This document shows positions 41,056-54,900 of a stretch of DNA of 64,000 nt, one piece after another. The notes beneath the pieces were generated by a model. That model did no database searches. It was given only the letters and a program-made list of their open reading frames with translations, and was not told where the DNA came from. The stretch is from Tigriopus japonicus (lineage: Eukaryota > Arthropoda > Copepoda > Harpacticoida > Harpacticidae). Made by a program: the position numbers and the translations under genes. Location: the NCBI GenBank assembly GCA_010645155.1, contig JAAGOF010000188.1, positions 62,001 through 126,000 of the forward strand, in the 5' to 3' direction. The first letter of the stretch is position 1. Every line of letters begins with the position of its first letter.

Positions 41056-44000
41056 GTCATCACTTTGAGAATTTGTGCTTTGCTCGTGGATATGAGCAAA
41101 CACGAATTTAAGTTTAATTTGCAACCTTACTCAGGAGTCAGATAAGTTAGGGATACCTTGCCTTTTAGTGCTCCTTAAAGCAAAGAACGGGTTTATGAAG
41201 CCAAATAGACAGAGGGGAATATGATTTCACATTGGTAAATTGGCAACCCCAGCACCAACTCAGATCACCACAAAATCTACAAAGAAGAAGTATTCTTGTT
41301 TGTTGAAGGTTTGACTGAATGCTACTGACCAATCACCAGCATAAGTCATAAGCACCATGTGTCAGCCTACGACGGCCAGGCTCTCCATTAGGGTCCCTAG
41401 TCTTAACGATTGCCAGTTTTTAGGCCTTCCGTGTTTTGAAAGTAACATCAAAATTACTCACTATGTTTTGAGTTTTGTACACCTTGGGAAAATTTAGTGA
41501 AGCATAGCAAAGCTAACACTTGTTTATCATTCTGCATAAAGCATAAGTATAACTCTGGGCGCCTTTTTTGGAAAATTTTACTTCAAGGTCCTCAGCAATT
41601 CCAAGCCACTAGAAGTTTATAGGAGTTGATCTTTCAAATATTCTTAAAATTTCCTCAAACTGTCCAGAACTCAAAACAAAGTGAAAAATTTTGACATCAC
41701 TTTTCTTGTAAGGCCAAAGAAACGGCATTCGTTAGGACTAGGTTCAAAAATGTATTTAAACTCTGCATCATTGCTAAATAAGCACTTGAGTTTTTCAGAT
41801 TAACTTCGTTCATTTTCAAGGACAAATTGAAATTCAGGCACAGTACAAAGGTAAATGATTTTGACTGAAAAAAAGTGTTGGCCTTCTCTTTGCAACTTAG
41901 CTTAATACTAACTGTACCAAGTGACTTGTCACAAGTTGATCATATTCGATGCAAAACAAGTTCAGTGCAAAAAAAACCGCTCTAAATGTGCCGAGTTGAA
42001 TCTATCGAAATAGGCAAATAGCTGCATGCGTGCATCAATTGCACTTTATTTGAGGCTAATTGAATAAGATGTAAGTGAGTGGGAAAAACAAATTGGGTAT
42101 CGGTTTTTACGGGTCCTTGGAGTTGACTAGAGTTGACAAACCCTTCTCTCTGCAAGGTATTTCTTCTCACTATTTTCCTCAATCATCGTTTTTCAAGCAT
42201 GATCATTCAATATTACTAGTCAACCTTGTTCGTTACATAACAAGATTTCCCGATTTATGGCCCGGGTTTCAAAACGATCACGTGGAAATGTCTAAAAATG
42301 CCGACATAGCTCCAAGAATGGATTTGTTTTTTTTTTCATAATCGACTGGTTTGAATGCCTTGTTTCAAAACTTGGCCAATTTTCTCTGTGTTTCTTATTT
42401 TACTTGAAAATATTGTCAAAAATATGATTTGCAACGAGCAAATAATATCAAGTGAAATCCGGGCGAAAATGCCTCTTCTTTCTTTATTTTACGTTTTTCT
42501 AAGTCTATTGCAAAAAAAGCAAAGAATTTCTTTTTGATCAGAGCATGAATACAAATCAAGGTTCTTGAATTCATTTTATATATTTGACTAAGGAGTCAGC
42601 GACAAGCACAAGAAAAAAAGGTTTCTGGATCACATTCACGTCTGAATTTCACTACAATATGTATTTATTAAGATAGTGGAACAAAATGTGATTTTATTCT
42701 ACCCCATAAATATTTTGTGGACCTCTAAAAATCCTTATTGTTATGAAAGTTTTCAACACGATCTATTGTACAATAAGGTCAGGGGTCAACAACATGTGGA
42801 CTGCAACTTATGTGGGGTACCTAAACTTTGGTTGTGAACTCAATTTGGAAGTGAAAATGTTGATTGCTTTTACTCTATATGTATTTATATTAGGTAAACG
42901 ATTGAGGAGAGAAAATAATACAATTTCGATGTGACGTCTTGGCTTTAAAAGCTATTTGATTTTTGTCATGATGCTCACTTTTAACGCTTATTTTCTATGG
43001 TTATAGAAGTTGTCCAACATACCTTGACGAATGAAATCATAACTTCCAACAAGTTTGTTGAACAAAAAAATATGCAAAATAACATCTATTCACAAGATGC
43101 ATCAACGCACTCTCGTGCGTTTTACGAGTTACAAGCTCACTCTACCTATAGTTTGGATGTCCCTTGTAAATTAAGTGTGCATCTGGCTTTAAATCTAAGC
43201 TTTTTGCTCGGTTTTGAAGCATAGAAGGAAAGTGTCCCTTTGACGAGAGCAAGAGTCCTAATTAAGCTTCTTGTATGTATTAAAATATTCGTGATTTGAA
43301 TGCCAGGAAGTCCGCAACAAGCTAAAGAAACAAGAAGGAAAGCTCTCAATAAAAGTACACTTTCCTTCTTTGCATGAGATTGCTTGTTTGTTTACTCTCT
43401 CAATAAGTCAAACCAGTTTTCCATTACGTTCTTATCTAGCTTTAATGTCTAAAAGAGCATCTATTTTATCCCAATTGAATATTAAGTATTAAGAGTTATG
43501 CACTCTCAATGATCAAATCATACCCATAATGAATAACTTTGCTTGCGAAGAAGTTTAACCGAAGGTTACAAATTCTAAAGGCTTAATATTTTGTATATAA
43601 AGCCTTTACAAAAATCGCCACTAGATGGAGGTAAAACAAGGGCAAATTCTCTTCATTTCAGAGCTACCCTCAACTAAAAACTTGTTGCCAAAATGGCAGC
43701 TGCCGTCCTCAAGTTGATTTCTCTTCATATTTTTAGTCTTTTAGAGCTCCAATACGATATGATTGTGTTCAAAAATAAAAATGCCAAGCTGGGCAATCAC
43801 AAGTTAAGGCCAAAGATTTAATAGAAGCACCCGCAAACGGGTCTACCTCAAAATGGTTTTAATTGATTGTCACTTTTCTCTTAGATTAAAACTCAACTTT
43901 GCTTCCTTAAGAAGGCCTGCTTGCTCTGACGGCGAGTTGTTTATTCTGCGGACAAGAGAGGGCGCCCAAACAAAATGTGTTGGGGTGCATGCTGAATTAT

Positions 44001-44608
44001 GCAACAACCATCTAGGTGACAAGAATGTTAGTTTTCTTTCAAATTGGGCAGTGGAGCGCGGGAATTTTTTTCTTGTAAAAACATTCTGTAATAAAGAGGA
44101 AATTCAAAAAACTTCAAAAAGCCAGAAACAAGTTTTGAATCTTTTCTCAGCTGATCATTGTGGACCCTTTTAACGTAAATTGGTGGCCAGAAAGTGAAAC
44201 AAATAAATAGGAAATGCAAAGCAAGACTGACCTTGCTCCGAAAAATAGGTAAGAATTTCACCTACTTTGAACTAGAATTAGACTAATTAAGAGTTGTCAA
44301 GAAACAATAATAAGTGAATTTATAGAGTACTTTTCCATTTATATCAGCCACAAAGAATTGCCTCTCGTTTTGCCCTCGATACTTCGAGAGTCGACTGGAA
44401 TATTCTTGGTGTAATGTCTCTTCCGTCTTGAGGAATTATAAGGTTATGTAAATGTCAGAAACGAGGGGGTTTACGGAACCAAACAACTAATGGCGGGCAA
44501 AAATATATTAATGACTCGGCATATTGAGATACAGAATATCAATCTATTATTACGATCATTGTTTTATCCATTCAATCATTCAACAAAAACTAACAAGGAA
44601 CATTCGCG

Positions 44609-47369
44609 CTACTGAACCTTGTTCTTCTCATCCAAGAGATTCTTGATCTTGGACACCAGATTATTCAAATCCGGACAACCAGCCTTCATCTTAAAGTATT
44701 CGGTTTTCCTCAAGAATAGGGTTTGGAAGAAATCGGGCGCAATTTTGAGCAAGTATCGAATCAAGTTCTCCATTTCTCGTGGAGATTTCCGCCCATACGC
44801 ATCAGCCACGAACTTGATGAAGTCATTGATCTCCAGAGCTGCTTTGTTTTGACGTTGCTTTTCACTCTTATAGCAATTGATGATCATGGGACCAATCTAA
44901 AAACCGAAATGGAGGTTAGGTGAGTTCTTACAAAGGATTTACGCTAAAGTATAACAATTAAAATTTATGGAAACTTGTCAATCAGAGGTTAGTTTTTTAA
45001 GCGCAAAGATCGATCTCAAGATCGAACTTACAGTACTAAAGTACGATCTTAAGATCGATCTTTGCGTCTTAAAAAACTAGCCTCTGATCTCTACTAGAAA
45101 AAAATACTTGAAATCACAAGTCATGCAAGACTTCAATGGTAAATTGAAGGTTTGAGATCGTTAGATGGTCTTGACTTTTGATCAGGTTTTTAAAGATAAG
45201 GTTCAAAAGGAAATCAGAGTTGAAAACCAATCTAATTGTGAAACATCGAAAATGAAATGTATAGTACTTCACCAAAATAGTAACAGTAGTCAGTGTTATG
45301 CGTCAAATTGGCTAAATGAAGATCAAACTTCTGAAGCGCGAAACATGAAGAAAATAGCACTAAAATTCAGAAAAAAAGTCATAATTCGCAAAATAGCTAT
45401 AAGGTCGAATAATTGTTCAAAATGAATAATAAAGTATTCATTTTTTGTTAAATCATACTTATCTGCCATTATCTTATGATAGAATCATGCATAATTGATT
45501 CAACCCCTTAACAGTATACTAGGTGACCAGAGCATGGTTTTAATTTAGAATATTAATATAACAAACATTTTTCAAAACATTCAATAATAAAATGATTTTT
45601 AAAACATCGAAAATATGCTTACCATGACAAGATCTTCCAGCATCTCGGAATCCTTCCGATCAGACGAATTTTCCACCATGTCCCTGATCTGTTTGGCTTT
45701 CTCCCGTTTCATGATCTTCTCCAGCAAGGCTGGGGGAAGACCTTCCAAACCTTTTTTCACTATGGGCTTTTCTTCGTGTTCTTCCTTCACTTTGTCTTCT
45801 TCGGCCTTATCTCGATCCGCTTGTTCTTGAAGAGCATTGGCCAGTTTAGCATTGATTCCAAAGAGATCCCTCTTCGCATGCAGGATGTCATGAGCTTTGG
45901 CCACCTTGACCACATTGGGTTTGGACGGTAACTCCACCATATCCACATCCGGACACGATTCTACCTCAAAATCCTTATGCCATCGTCGTAATTTGTCATT
46001 TTCCACACTCAATGGGGGATTCAAAGAGGCCAAGAATGCCTTATGATGGTCCTTGACCATGGAGATCAGCAGTTTTTTAAAGAGATTCCGACGTTCAACC
46101 AGAATCTTAGGGGTCAATGGAGTAAAAGCAGACTTATCGTATTGAGCGGTCTGGTCTGAGGCTTCATTGTGGAGATCAGCCAAATAGTTTATGTTAGGAA
46201 ACATATGCAGTTCGTAATCTTCCTTCTTGAGACCGTATTTTCCAATGATGTGCTCCCAAACGTACTTGAAAGCCTGGGGAAACACGCATTTGATCTGTTT
46301 GAGGTAGTTCTCGGAGAAGTTTCGTTTCAGGGCACTTTGAACCGAGTTCTTGAGATCCTGAACCTTGATCACCTCTTTTCGATTGAATTTGATGCTCACA
46401 ATATGATCGACTGTCCGGAAAACTTCGGCCAGAAATCGATAAGAGCTTGGCATGGGCAAATCCGCGTCCATATCCTCGGATCGATCCAAAATCGCGGTTT
46501 TCCGAGGCGAAGCCACCTTCACGGGACTTTTAAAGGCTTTCAAAGGGCTTGCCGGATGTCTAATTTTCAAATCCAGTGATATGGACTCTTGGGTCAATTT
46601 GGGCGGTAAAGAGCTCTTAATGGGAGATTGGGGAGCAATCTTGAAGTTGTTCAACTTGGCCATCTTGTCCTTCAAATCGGCTAATCTTCCCACTTTCTCT
46701 AATTTGGCCTTGATTTCTTCCGGCGTGAGTTTATTGAGCTGTTTCTTAGCTTCGGTCAAAGTTTTTGAGACTTCGTTCAAGTTTTCAATCCGTTTCTTTT
46801 GCGGTGATAAAGTTCCTTTCTTCTCAAAAGTCACGTTAAAAGTGGGTGGAGGCATCTTTTGCGGAGATAAAGGGCCTTTTTTCACAAATCCGACTTTTTT
46901 GGCCTTGGAACTTTTTCCATAATCCAGTTTCTTTTTGGCTTTGGGTTCATTAGTTCCCAAAGTAAATCTAGGAACCTCTTTTGGCTCTGGCTCATCCGAT
47001 TTGGGCGTTTTAGAGGGCGGAGTTTGCTCATCGCGTTTCTTGGCCAATCCAAAAGAATCTCTTTTATGAGATCGACTGGATTCCACGACTTTGTCACGCC
47101 CCATGGAAGGCGTTTTAGGGCATAAATGATCATCTTGGACAGAGGTGACACTCTCCGCGGTCAAAACGGGCTGAAAAAATGAATAAAAAAACATCCAAAA
47201 TATCAAGGGAATAGTAAATAAAATAAAAACCGAGGTCTACCTTGATTTGAGTTGTAGGCGATTGAGTGGGCGTGATATCGGGCGTGATTTTGCGTCTCTT
47301 GGCGGGTTGAAGGTCTGATGGGCGTTTCCTGACCGCGAAGAACGTATCGAGGGTGGCTTGACGACTCAT
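44609..47369 (-). CDS. CDT1: DNA replication licensing factor Cdt1
   Basis: Exons 47369-47241, 47170-45623 and 44896-44609 join in phase 0 to 654 aa. By family knowledge Cdt1 loads MCM2-7 onto origins with ORC/Cdc6 and is restrained by geminin and by PCNA-coupled CRL4-Cdt2 degradation. The N-terminus has a PIP box (Gln4, Leu7, Phe10, Phe11) with basic residues after it, then a KRRK basic cluster. A Lys/Pro-rich linker follows with many SP/TP sites (SPQK, SPIK, SPLK, SPVK). The geminin-binding winged helix is at about 285-400 (SSYRFLAEVFRTVDHIVSIK, FPQAFKYVWE). A C-terminal MCM-binding winged helix spans the last exon. The frame is open 26 codons further to a Met at 47447, but a start at 47369 puts the PIP box at the extreme N-terminus as in other Cdt1 proteins. 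Confidence 0.95.
44981..45088. mobile_element. Near-perfect palindrome in CDT1 intron 2
   Basis: The left arm ATCAGAGGTTAGTTTTTTAA and the right arm, reverse-complemented (ATCAGAGGCTAGTTTTTTAA), differ at one base. The match continues through GCAAAGATCGATCT to a centre rich in AAGATCGA and CTTAAGATCGATC. At 108 bp this is a foldback or MITE-like element. No flanking duplication is clear. Confidence 0.75.
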
Positions 47370-50300
47370 GACGGCGATTTTGAGGTCTTGAAATGGGCGT
47401 GGATGTTTTGGAGGGGATTGATTCACTGTCTTTAAAGACCACGACAAATGCTTCAGGGTTGCCGAGCATTATTTGAAAGTGGGTCAAATTTTTGTTTGAT
47501 GGGGTTTGAATCATTGCATTGCACGGGCTCCGTGATTTATGCAATAAGTTTGGGTAAGAATGGTATTTGTTCCGATTACATTAGGTAAGGTTCGATTTAG
47601 ATTTCTTTAGATTGCAATAGATGACACAGTCCCAACGGAAAGGTTAAAAAAAATTTTGATGCAAGAACATTTTTATATGCAATGCAGGGCAAAATATTGA
47701 AGAATAATGCAAGTTCAGACGATTAACGATCTAACATCCAATGTTAACTCTAGTTAAGGAGTACTATTTTTCCTTTTACGCATGTCAGTTTTTGCTCGTA
47801 CGGCAACACTGCTGTAATGAACGCCGCTGTCTTTGTTGTTCTGTAGTGTTTGTCTTCAGTTTTCCCGGGTCTTTAAACGCCAAGGTGACCGTTCCTGACG
47901 GTATAGAGTCTATAATGTTCTAGAGAAATTTTCGTCGTGAAGAAAGATGATATTTGAAACATTCTTGTCGATTCCGCTTCGAAACTTATGATTTGTGATA
48001 ATTTTTGGAGTTGTTTTCATCAGTCCAACCAAAAACAGATCTTTCAGAGACTTTGAATTGAAATTTGAAAATGTTTTAAATGGCCGATCAAGAGACATCG
48101 AAATACTTAAACTCATCTTTGGGAATTTTTAACCCACCGACCTTAAGCCGTTATATCTAAAGCTTATTCAGAAAGGAACTTTAATGCTTCAAAGCTTACA
48201 ACGAATTTTTGTTGCTTCGTATCTTAAAGTACATGTATATTTCCGTTGCATTTAATTTAAATGAAACTATGTGAAAAATCAAAATGAAAAACAGAAACAA
48301 ATATGAATTTAGATGTGCTGCACGAATATACTACTACCTCAAACATTTTCACCCAACTTTAAAAAGTTTCATATTTTGGTTTTAGGTTTTGAAAAGCTAA
48401 TTTCATTTTTGGGATATCCTTGGCGGATTCCTTCATGTTAGAGAAAAAAATGATCATAACTTTTGATCTTATTTATCCTTGGTTGCAAAATTAGCAAGTA
48501 TTAGCAAAAAGGCAAGGTTTCCATTTTCTATGTTATCTTTTGACTACTCACACTAACCTTTAAACTAATATTTAGGAATTCAGTTTTTTTTCAAAATTGC
48601 ACTTGTGCTTTTTCAAGAGTTAACGATTTTTTTTTCTTGTCCCCACTTCACACAAACTGTCTCTTCAAATGTTTTGTTCAAAATGAGAAGCGCATGGGAA
48701 AGAGACGTAAACTTGATACTAGCGCCAACGGCTGACACGTGAAGCTTCAAAAAAGCCCAACAAATCAAAAAGTGCCAGAGAAAAAATGTTGCTAATGACC
48801 AAAAAATGACAACAAAATATGAGCACTTATTATTTTGCAATTTAATGACAACCAATTCTTATTGGCGTGATTCAAATACGTAGTTTGACGTGTGAAATGA
48901 ATTGCTTCAATTTGTGTTCCATTGATAATTAATGATACAGATTAGAAATGAGAGTCATTCTTTAAATGAGTATTTTTTTACTGAAACGCTTAGTTTTCGA
49001 CTCTGTTCAATTACAACGGATAAATCATGAAACAAATAATAGGAGAGATATCAACGAGATCAAAAAGAGCAATGACATTGGTCGCTGTTCATAAATTTGC
49101 CTTTACTATGACACTAACAATCAAAAAGTGCTGCATGGCTAAGACTAGTGATAGAATAAAACTGAGTGCATCTAGGATAATTTATGTAAAGTTTCTTCCA
49201 CGACAACGGTGAACCAGATGGCATTCATTCCTCCTGTTTCAAGGCCGCTTCATTGAGGAAGTTTTTTTCACTCTCAAGAGAAAAGTGTTAATGCTAAGCA
49301 TGGCAAATAATGCAAAGTTAGTGTTAATAAAAGTGGGAATGCTGAGAAATGTCTTTCTTAACTACAATTCTCTTTTTTGACTACGATTCATGGGTACCAA
49401 TACTGTCGTGATTCCATCTGGGTAATTTCCAAACATTTAAAACGTAATATTATTTGCGATTATTGGATGAAGGATCCTAAACCAATCTTGAAGACTGAAT
49501 TGAGTCTTGAAAAAGCTTTCATAACAAATGAATGCACTTTTATACTTTAAATGACAAAGTTGCGCTTTCGAAGAAAAAGTGAAGAAATTTTGTTTTTTCG
49601 CTGACAGGAGCGCACAGTTTTTATTTGCATTTTATGTTTTTGATGACAACTATGTGAACCATATTCTTCTTTGCACAAATGCGAGTAGGAAATTTTTTCT
49701 AGTGCATGGCCATGACACTTTCCATTAATGTCATGTTAGTTAATGAAAATGCATAAATTGTTCCACCGTTGCGCATCTCAGCATGGATGCAATTAAAAAG
49801 GTTAGCTTCCTTTCATATTTTTAGGGTCTAACACCATTTGATGACCATCTTGAACTAAAATTTATGAGGAAAAGCTTAATGTTATACAAACTTTTTACGG
49901 GCACAATCTTCGCCAAATCCCAGTTATAAGGTGTTAAAGCTGTTACCAACCGCACGTAAAAACTACGAGGGATATTCGGACTTAACAGAGACTGGACTTG
50001 TAACTCATTTCAATACATGATTGTAACTCTACACATCATAGAATATTACTTCCAACAAGACCAAAGAAATTTGTAATAAAAGATGAAAATCCTTACTTTG
50101 TTCCTATGATTGATTGCCACACCATGTCGTCTTTGACATTTTCTGACACACATTCGATCGGGAACTAAAAAAACAGTTAGTTTGAGTTGCTCTCTCGATC
50201 ACCTGATCAAGATCATGGCAATGACTTTGAACGTGTTTCTATGGTATGATTGGTGCTACATGATTTGAATGCGGGTTGAGCCTTCAGTTTCCGATGATGC

Positions 50301-51799
50301 CTTTGCACATCTTTCTATTTTCCAACTCGGTTGGAGACCAGATTGGAGAGAATGCCTCGAAGCCAATCATGTTGTTTCTCTATATCTCGCCCTGTCTGTC
50401 TTTCAAGGCTTTGGTTGCTGCAAATAATTCCAAATTTATGACCTCTCAAGCCCTCCCAAATCCGCATGCTCGAATATCATTAGTTACAACCTCATATGTT
50501 AGGGTTATGGGTGCTTCAGAGAGGCCTCTGATTAAAGTGTCTCGTTGCTTTTGTTTCAGGCTCGCCTTGCCAAGTGATAAATTCAAGGAAGAGATCTTCA
50601 AAAAGGTGCCCGATATTTCAAGCGTTCGTATCTGAAGGCATGAAAAGACATTGAGTAACTTTGTTGCCTCGAAAATAATTCAATGATGTGAAATGCCAAA
50701 AGCTTTAATGTTTTGGTAAGCTGGATCCACAATGACTTTATGGGAGAATATGAAAATTAGTTAATGGCTCAAGTGAAGAACCCATTACTTTCAAATTTAA
50801 CTTTCTTTTGTTGTTTGAAACTGAATACTTACATTTGACAACGAAAAATACGTCAATTACTAAAATTCATTAGAATTCGTTCTTGATTAGATAACTTCAT
50901 GTGCCCCCAAAAAGCATTTAAATATGTTATTTTATATGTCATTGGTACGTATGTTTTAATAACGAAAACTAGTAATGTCTTTTCCAAGTTGGAATATGGA
51001 AAAACACGAACATAATTGAACCAAACCCTAGTGTTATTGAATGAACAATAATTAGGTGAGTGCGAGTAACCCCATGCAAACAAAGATGATACGAAGGTTT
51101 TTCGAAATTTGTTGAGAAGAAATCTACAAAGCAAGAAAATTTGATACCAATTTTGAAATACCTTACCTTTTTTGCAATTATAATTGCCGATAAAACAATG
51201 AGTTTCGTGTGTGATGTTAAGGTTTTTCATTTTACTAGACAGTAAATTGAAAAGTTGGGCACCAATTCTTATGCAGTTTTCACATTTCAGACTAACCTGT
51301 TTGTTGTGGATGAGTGCAACAGATGGAGATCTATTACAACTCTCCAAAAAAAGAGAAAAGGTATTTGCATAGCCGTTCATCATGTTCATCACGTGGGATC
51401 TCTTCATTAAACGCGTTGTTTTATTCATTTCATCTTTTTCGCCTCAATAGAGCTTTTATCATTTCCAAAATAGGATTGCTGGGAGAGATTCGTGCGATTC
51501 TAGCAGATAAATCCCGGGTATTAACATCAATTACATTCCAACGACAGACAACAATTGCGATTCACTTCTCCCAACCTGGTCATTATCAACGATATCGTCT
51601 TCCAAACTTCTCTGGAATCAGAACAATCCTCTTAGAATAGTAGTAAAGTAGTGATTCCAAACGTCTGAACGTTAACGCTACATGAAATTGCCAACGTGGG
51701 ATCAAGAAGTCCTGGTGTTCTAATGATAAATCAAATCGGACGAGCTCGTTTTCTGACGAGACATGTATGATTCTTTGGAATCAAGATGATGATTTTAGC

Positions 51800-51957
51800 C
51801 CGGATTTTTCTTGTTTTGCTGTGGAGCAGAAAGCAGTAATCCCAGACGTTTGGTAATGTAGAAGTCAGCTGATGGTTAACGAGCGTAATCGTCAGCTGAC
51901 CATACTCCCTGAAACGTCAAGAATTTCTGCTCCTTAGCACGACATTTTTTTTTCCGG
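51800..51957. mobile_element. Palindromic hAT-like MITE, diverged copy 2
   Basis: It shares with the element at 40901 the arm segment TTTTGCTGTGGAGCAGAA, the CCCAGACGTT motif, the central TCAGCTGA, and the right-arm GAAACGTC and TTTCTGCTCC. The ends are CCGGA and TCCGG. No target duplication survives, so it looks older than copy 1. Confidence 0.75.
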
Positions 51958-54900
51958 AATATAATGTCTATTGTCTGATTTATATAGTAGTTTTGTATCC
52001 ATAGATTTTATATTACTGTGAGCTATTTTGAAAAAACTCCAAAGCTAAAAAATATTCATTTGTTTTTGCTATAAGAAATATTGAGGAATTTGTTTTTTAT
52101 ATAACTGTAACGTTTTTCGGCTTTTTGAGTCAAAAATGGACCATGCAAAGTCAAATAACTCAGCTGCTGATGAATGTATTTTTAAATTATATTGAATTCA
52201 ACTCGTAAATGGTCTCAAAATGTGGATTAAATAGTTCATCAAAAATGTAGCAATTGATAGGATTTTCGGTATATAACTTTTTCCCTTTTTCTCTGGACCT
52301 AAACTTATGTAATACAATAAAAGTAAAGTTGTGAAGTTGTTCCCTATTGATTAGTGGGTCGAAAAATGGCTATGGTGACTTTGGGTATTTCGATCCAAAC
52401 CTAAAAAGCCATTCGGAACACCGTGTGCTATAATGACAATTGTCCGAGTCAAAGGAAGAAATGCTAAATGACAATCGGCATTTGTTTCGTTTTGGAGGAT
52501 TTATATGCAAGCTAAACTTTCTCGTTTGTTACTGGATGTGTTGCGGTTATTGTGGAAGTGCGATTAATCAGCTAAGCTAGGAATTGAACTTATCTTCATG
52601 TTTCACGCAGGTTTCAAATTTGTTAATGAGTTTCGTCCAATCTAAAAAAGAAATGAACACTTCAAAAGTACTTTGATACCCTAGTTTCTTTTCTTTCAAA
52701 GTTGCTCATACATTGATAATGATCATAACCTAATATCCTTATGCAGAGCAAGGACACCTTTATTTGGTTAGGTTATATTAGGTTATTAGGTAGGCTTTAT
52801 TATAGAACTCCCTGTGCAGGGACCCAAATTACGGAATCGGCGTTCTCAAAGAGAGTTGGGGCACCAGCAAGCCATGAAATGGGTGGCTTTAGATCACTTC
52901 CATTCTAACACACTTATTAAATGGGTAAAACTGAACTAATCTCTATTTTTGAATTACAACCTTGTGCAAGTTTAGTGCAGGCTTTGGTTCTACACACTTT
53001 GGCCTTCTTTTTACATTCACCAAGTTCATGCATGGCCTCTTTTTCTCTGTTTTTGCAACATTACGTCATACGGGTGCTTGAAAATACTACGTTTTATGTG
53101 TACCTTTAAAGTCAACTAAGATACATCTGACCAAATCTATGATACATACATTTGAAAAAATGCCCCAATCTGTATTAATGGTCCTTCAAAATATTGAAAT
53201 TTCTTTTAGAAGCTGGACGTGATGCGTTTAATCCCTGGCTTTTGTTTATGGCTACATTATTCCGCAAAAGCCAAACCATTTTGGTTCCAGCCTTAATTCC
53301 CAACTATTGCTCGTTCATAGGCATGTTCTTTGCAAATAAACGTTAAATGAACTAAGACCAGAACTTCAACATACTACCGTACAAACTTGACAAGCGTACG
53401 TCACTAATGAATTCTATCACTTTTTTCTAATTTTCTAATCACCTCTAGATCTAGTTAATTAGTTCAGACTGACTGAAACGAGGAATTAAGCCAAGATCCA
53501 GATGAGGTTAAGAGACGGAAGGCATCACTCTGAAGATTTTTGAGCATGCTGAGAATAAGGAGAGGATTTTCCTGATGTACTTGAAGCAACGAAGCTTGAA
53601 CAATTTCTCCCCCCATTGAGACGATGGACAAGTTGTTTGGACTATCTGTTAGCAGAGAGTTTCGAACACAATTAAGTCTCCTTTGGAGCTTCCAGCCATC
53701 ACAGTGGTGAGGGTTCCTTCTCTGAGGTCTTCAATACAATGCAACGAGCGGCCACCAAAGAAATAAAGTCAATTTGTGACTTCAATTTCCTTTCATTGGT
53801 TTTCAAGATATTTTCCACTAATCATCCCATGTCTGTTCAAGCAGAAAAAAAGCTTTAGGGAGTCGCCGCCAAAAAACCGGGCGAAATGTTCGTGAAGTTT
53901 TGTTCAAGATGCTCTTTTCTTGTCGTTCGCAATTTATGCATTGCCTATCGAGAAAAAGAAAAAAAAGACCATAATTGGAGTGGTTCTCAGATTCTCATTA
54001 TTGCTGATGGAATTGCATAGGATGTGGTGGATGGGAATAAGTAAGCCTTCACCAAGATTTGGCTCTTTTAGCGCTGATGTCCAAGCGAGATAGATAGAGA
54101 AAGATGTAAGTGCAACTCACTGCATTCCACTTCCAACAGGAAGCAAAACGTCCTCCATTGCTCTCCATGGACAACTTGAAACTGGTAGAGCTCATCAAAG
54201 TCTTTGGCGGGGTAATCTATGTTTACCCAAATTCAGGAAATGTGTCTAATAAGAGCAATAAAACTTGGATATGACAGTATTAACCATTATTAGCTACACT
54301 GATATTATATTTGAAGTTATTTTGAAATCAAGGGACGCCATAAACTAAAAGTATGTTTTGGTCAGCGGGAAAAGTATTATTGTATCAATCGTAATTATGA
54401 AATCTAATGGTTTTTTTTGTATCCAACTTTGATTGTTTAGTTCGAACAACTAAACAACTTTTTAAATCAAGGAACGTTTTGAGTTCAGATTGTTCAAAAT
54501 GGGTAGGTTTTGGTGAGTGTCTCTTTTGGGGGTTACACTTATGACCCTTAGGTTGGACATGCTTTGAAATTTCTTTTTTTGGCACTCAACCTTTTGACTA
54601 ATTAGACGAGGAAAAAATTGCGATTTTTTGAGGGATTTGCCCAGAGTTCAAGTTCACCATGGTCCAACCAAAAGAGGCGGAGAAGTAAGTGTATGTGGAT
54701 TGGGCCATTCAGTCCAAGAAAAAGAAGGCTCATATCTTTCGCCTTCGACAGAAATTCATCTATTGTTAGTTATGGACCAATCCAAGTTTCTTTTTGTAGG
54801 GGAAAACAAATCCACCTAGACAACAAGTTTTACCACACTCCAGTACGTTCAGTTTTAAATGGACAACAGATGAACCCTCTAGCCAACGTTTCTCAAGTAG

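Larger units (their letters stand above)
35788..44608. other. Intergenic between ovo and CDT1
   Basis: It should contain the ovo promoter on the left and the CDT1 3' UTR on the right. No open frame resembles a known protein. The right two thirds become AT-rich with poly-T runs. Two short hAT-like elements (39611-39803 and 40901-41055) are the only defined structures. Confidence 0.6.

Noticed and set aside
50853..51428. 191-codon minus-strand open frame
   Set aside because: AT-rich, no conserved motif, no neighbouring exons with matching phase.
52755..52800. TTAGG-like repeats that might be telomeric
   Set aside because: Only a few irregular units in AT-rich DNA, not a tandem array.
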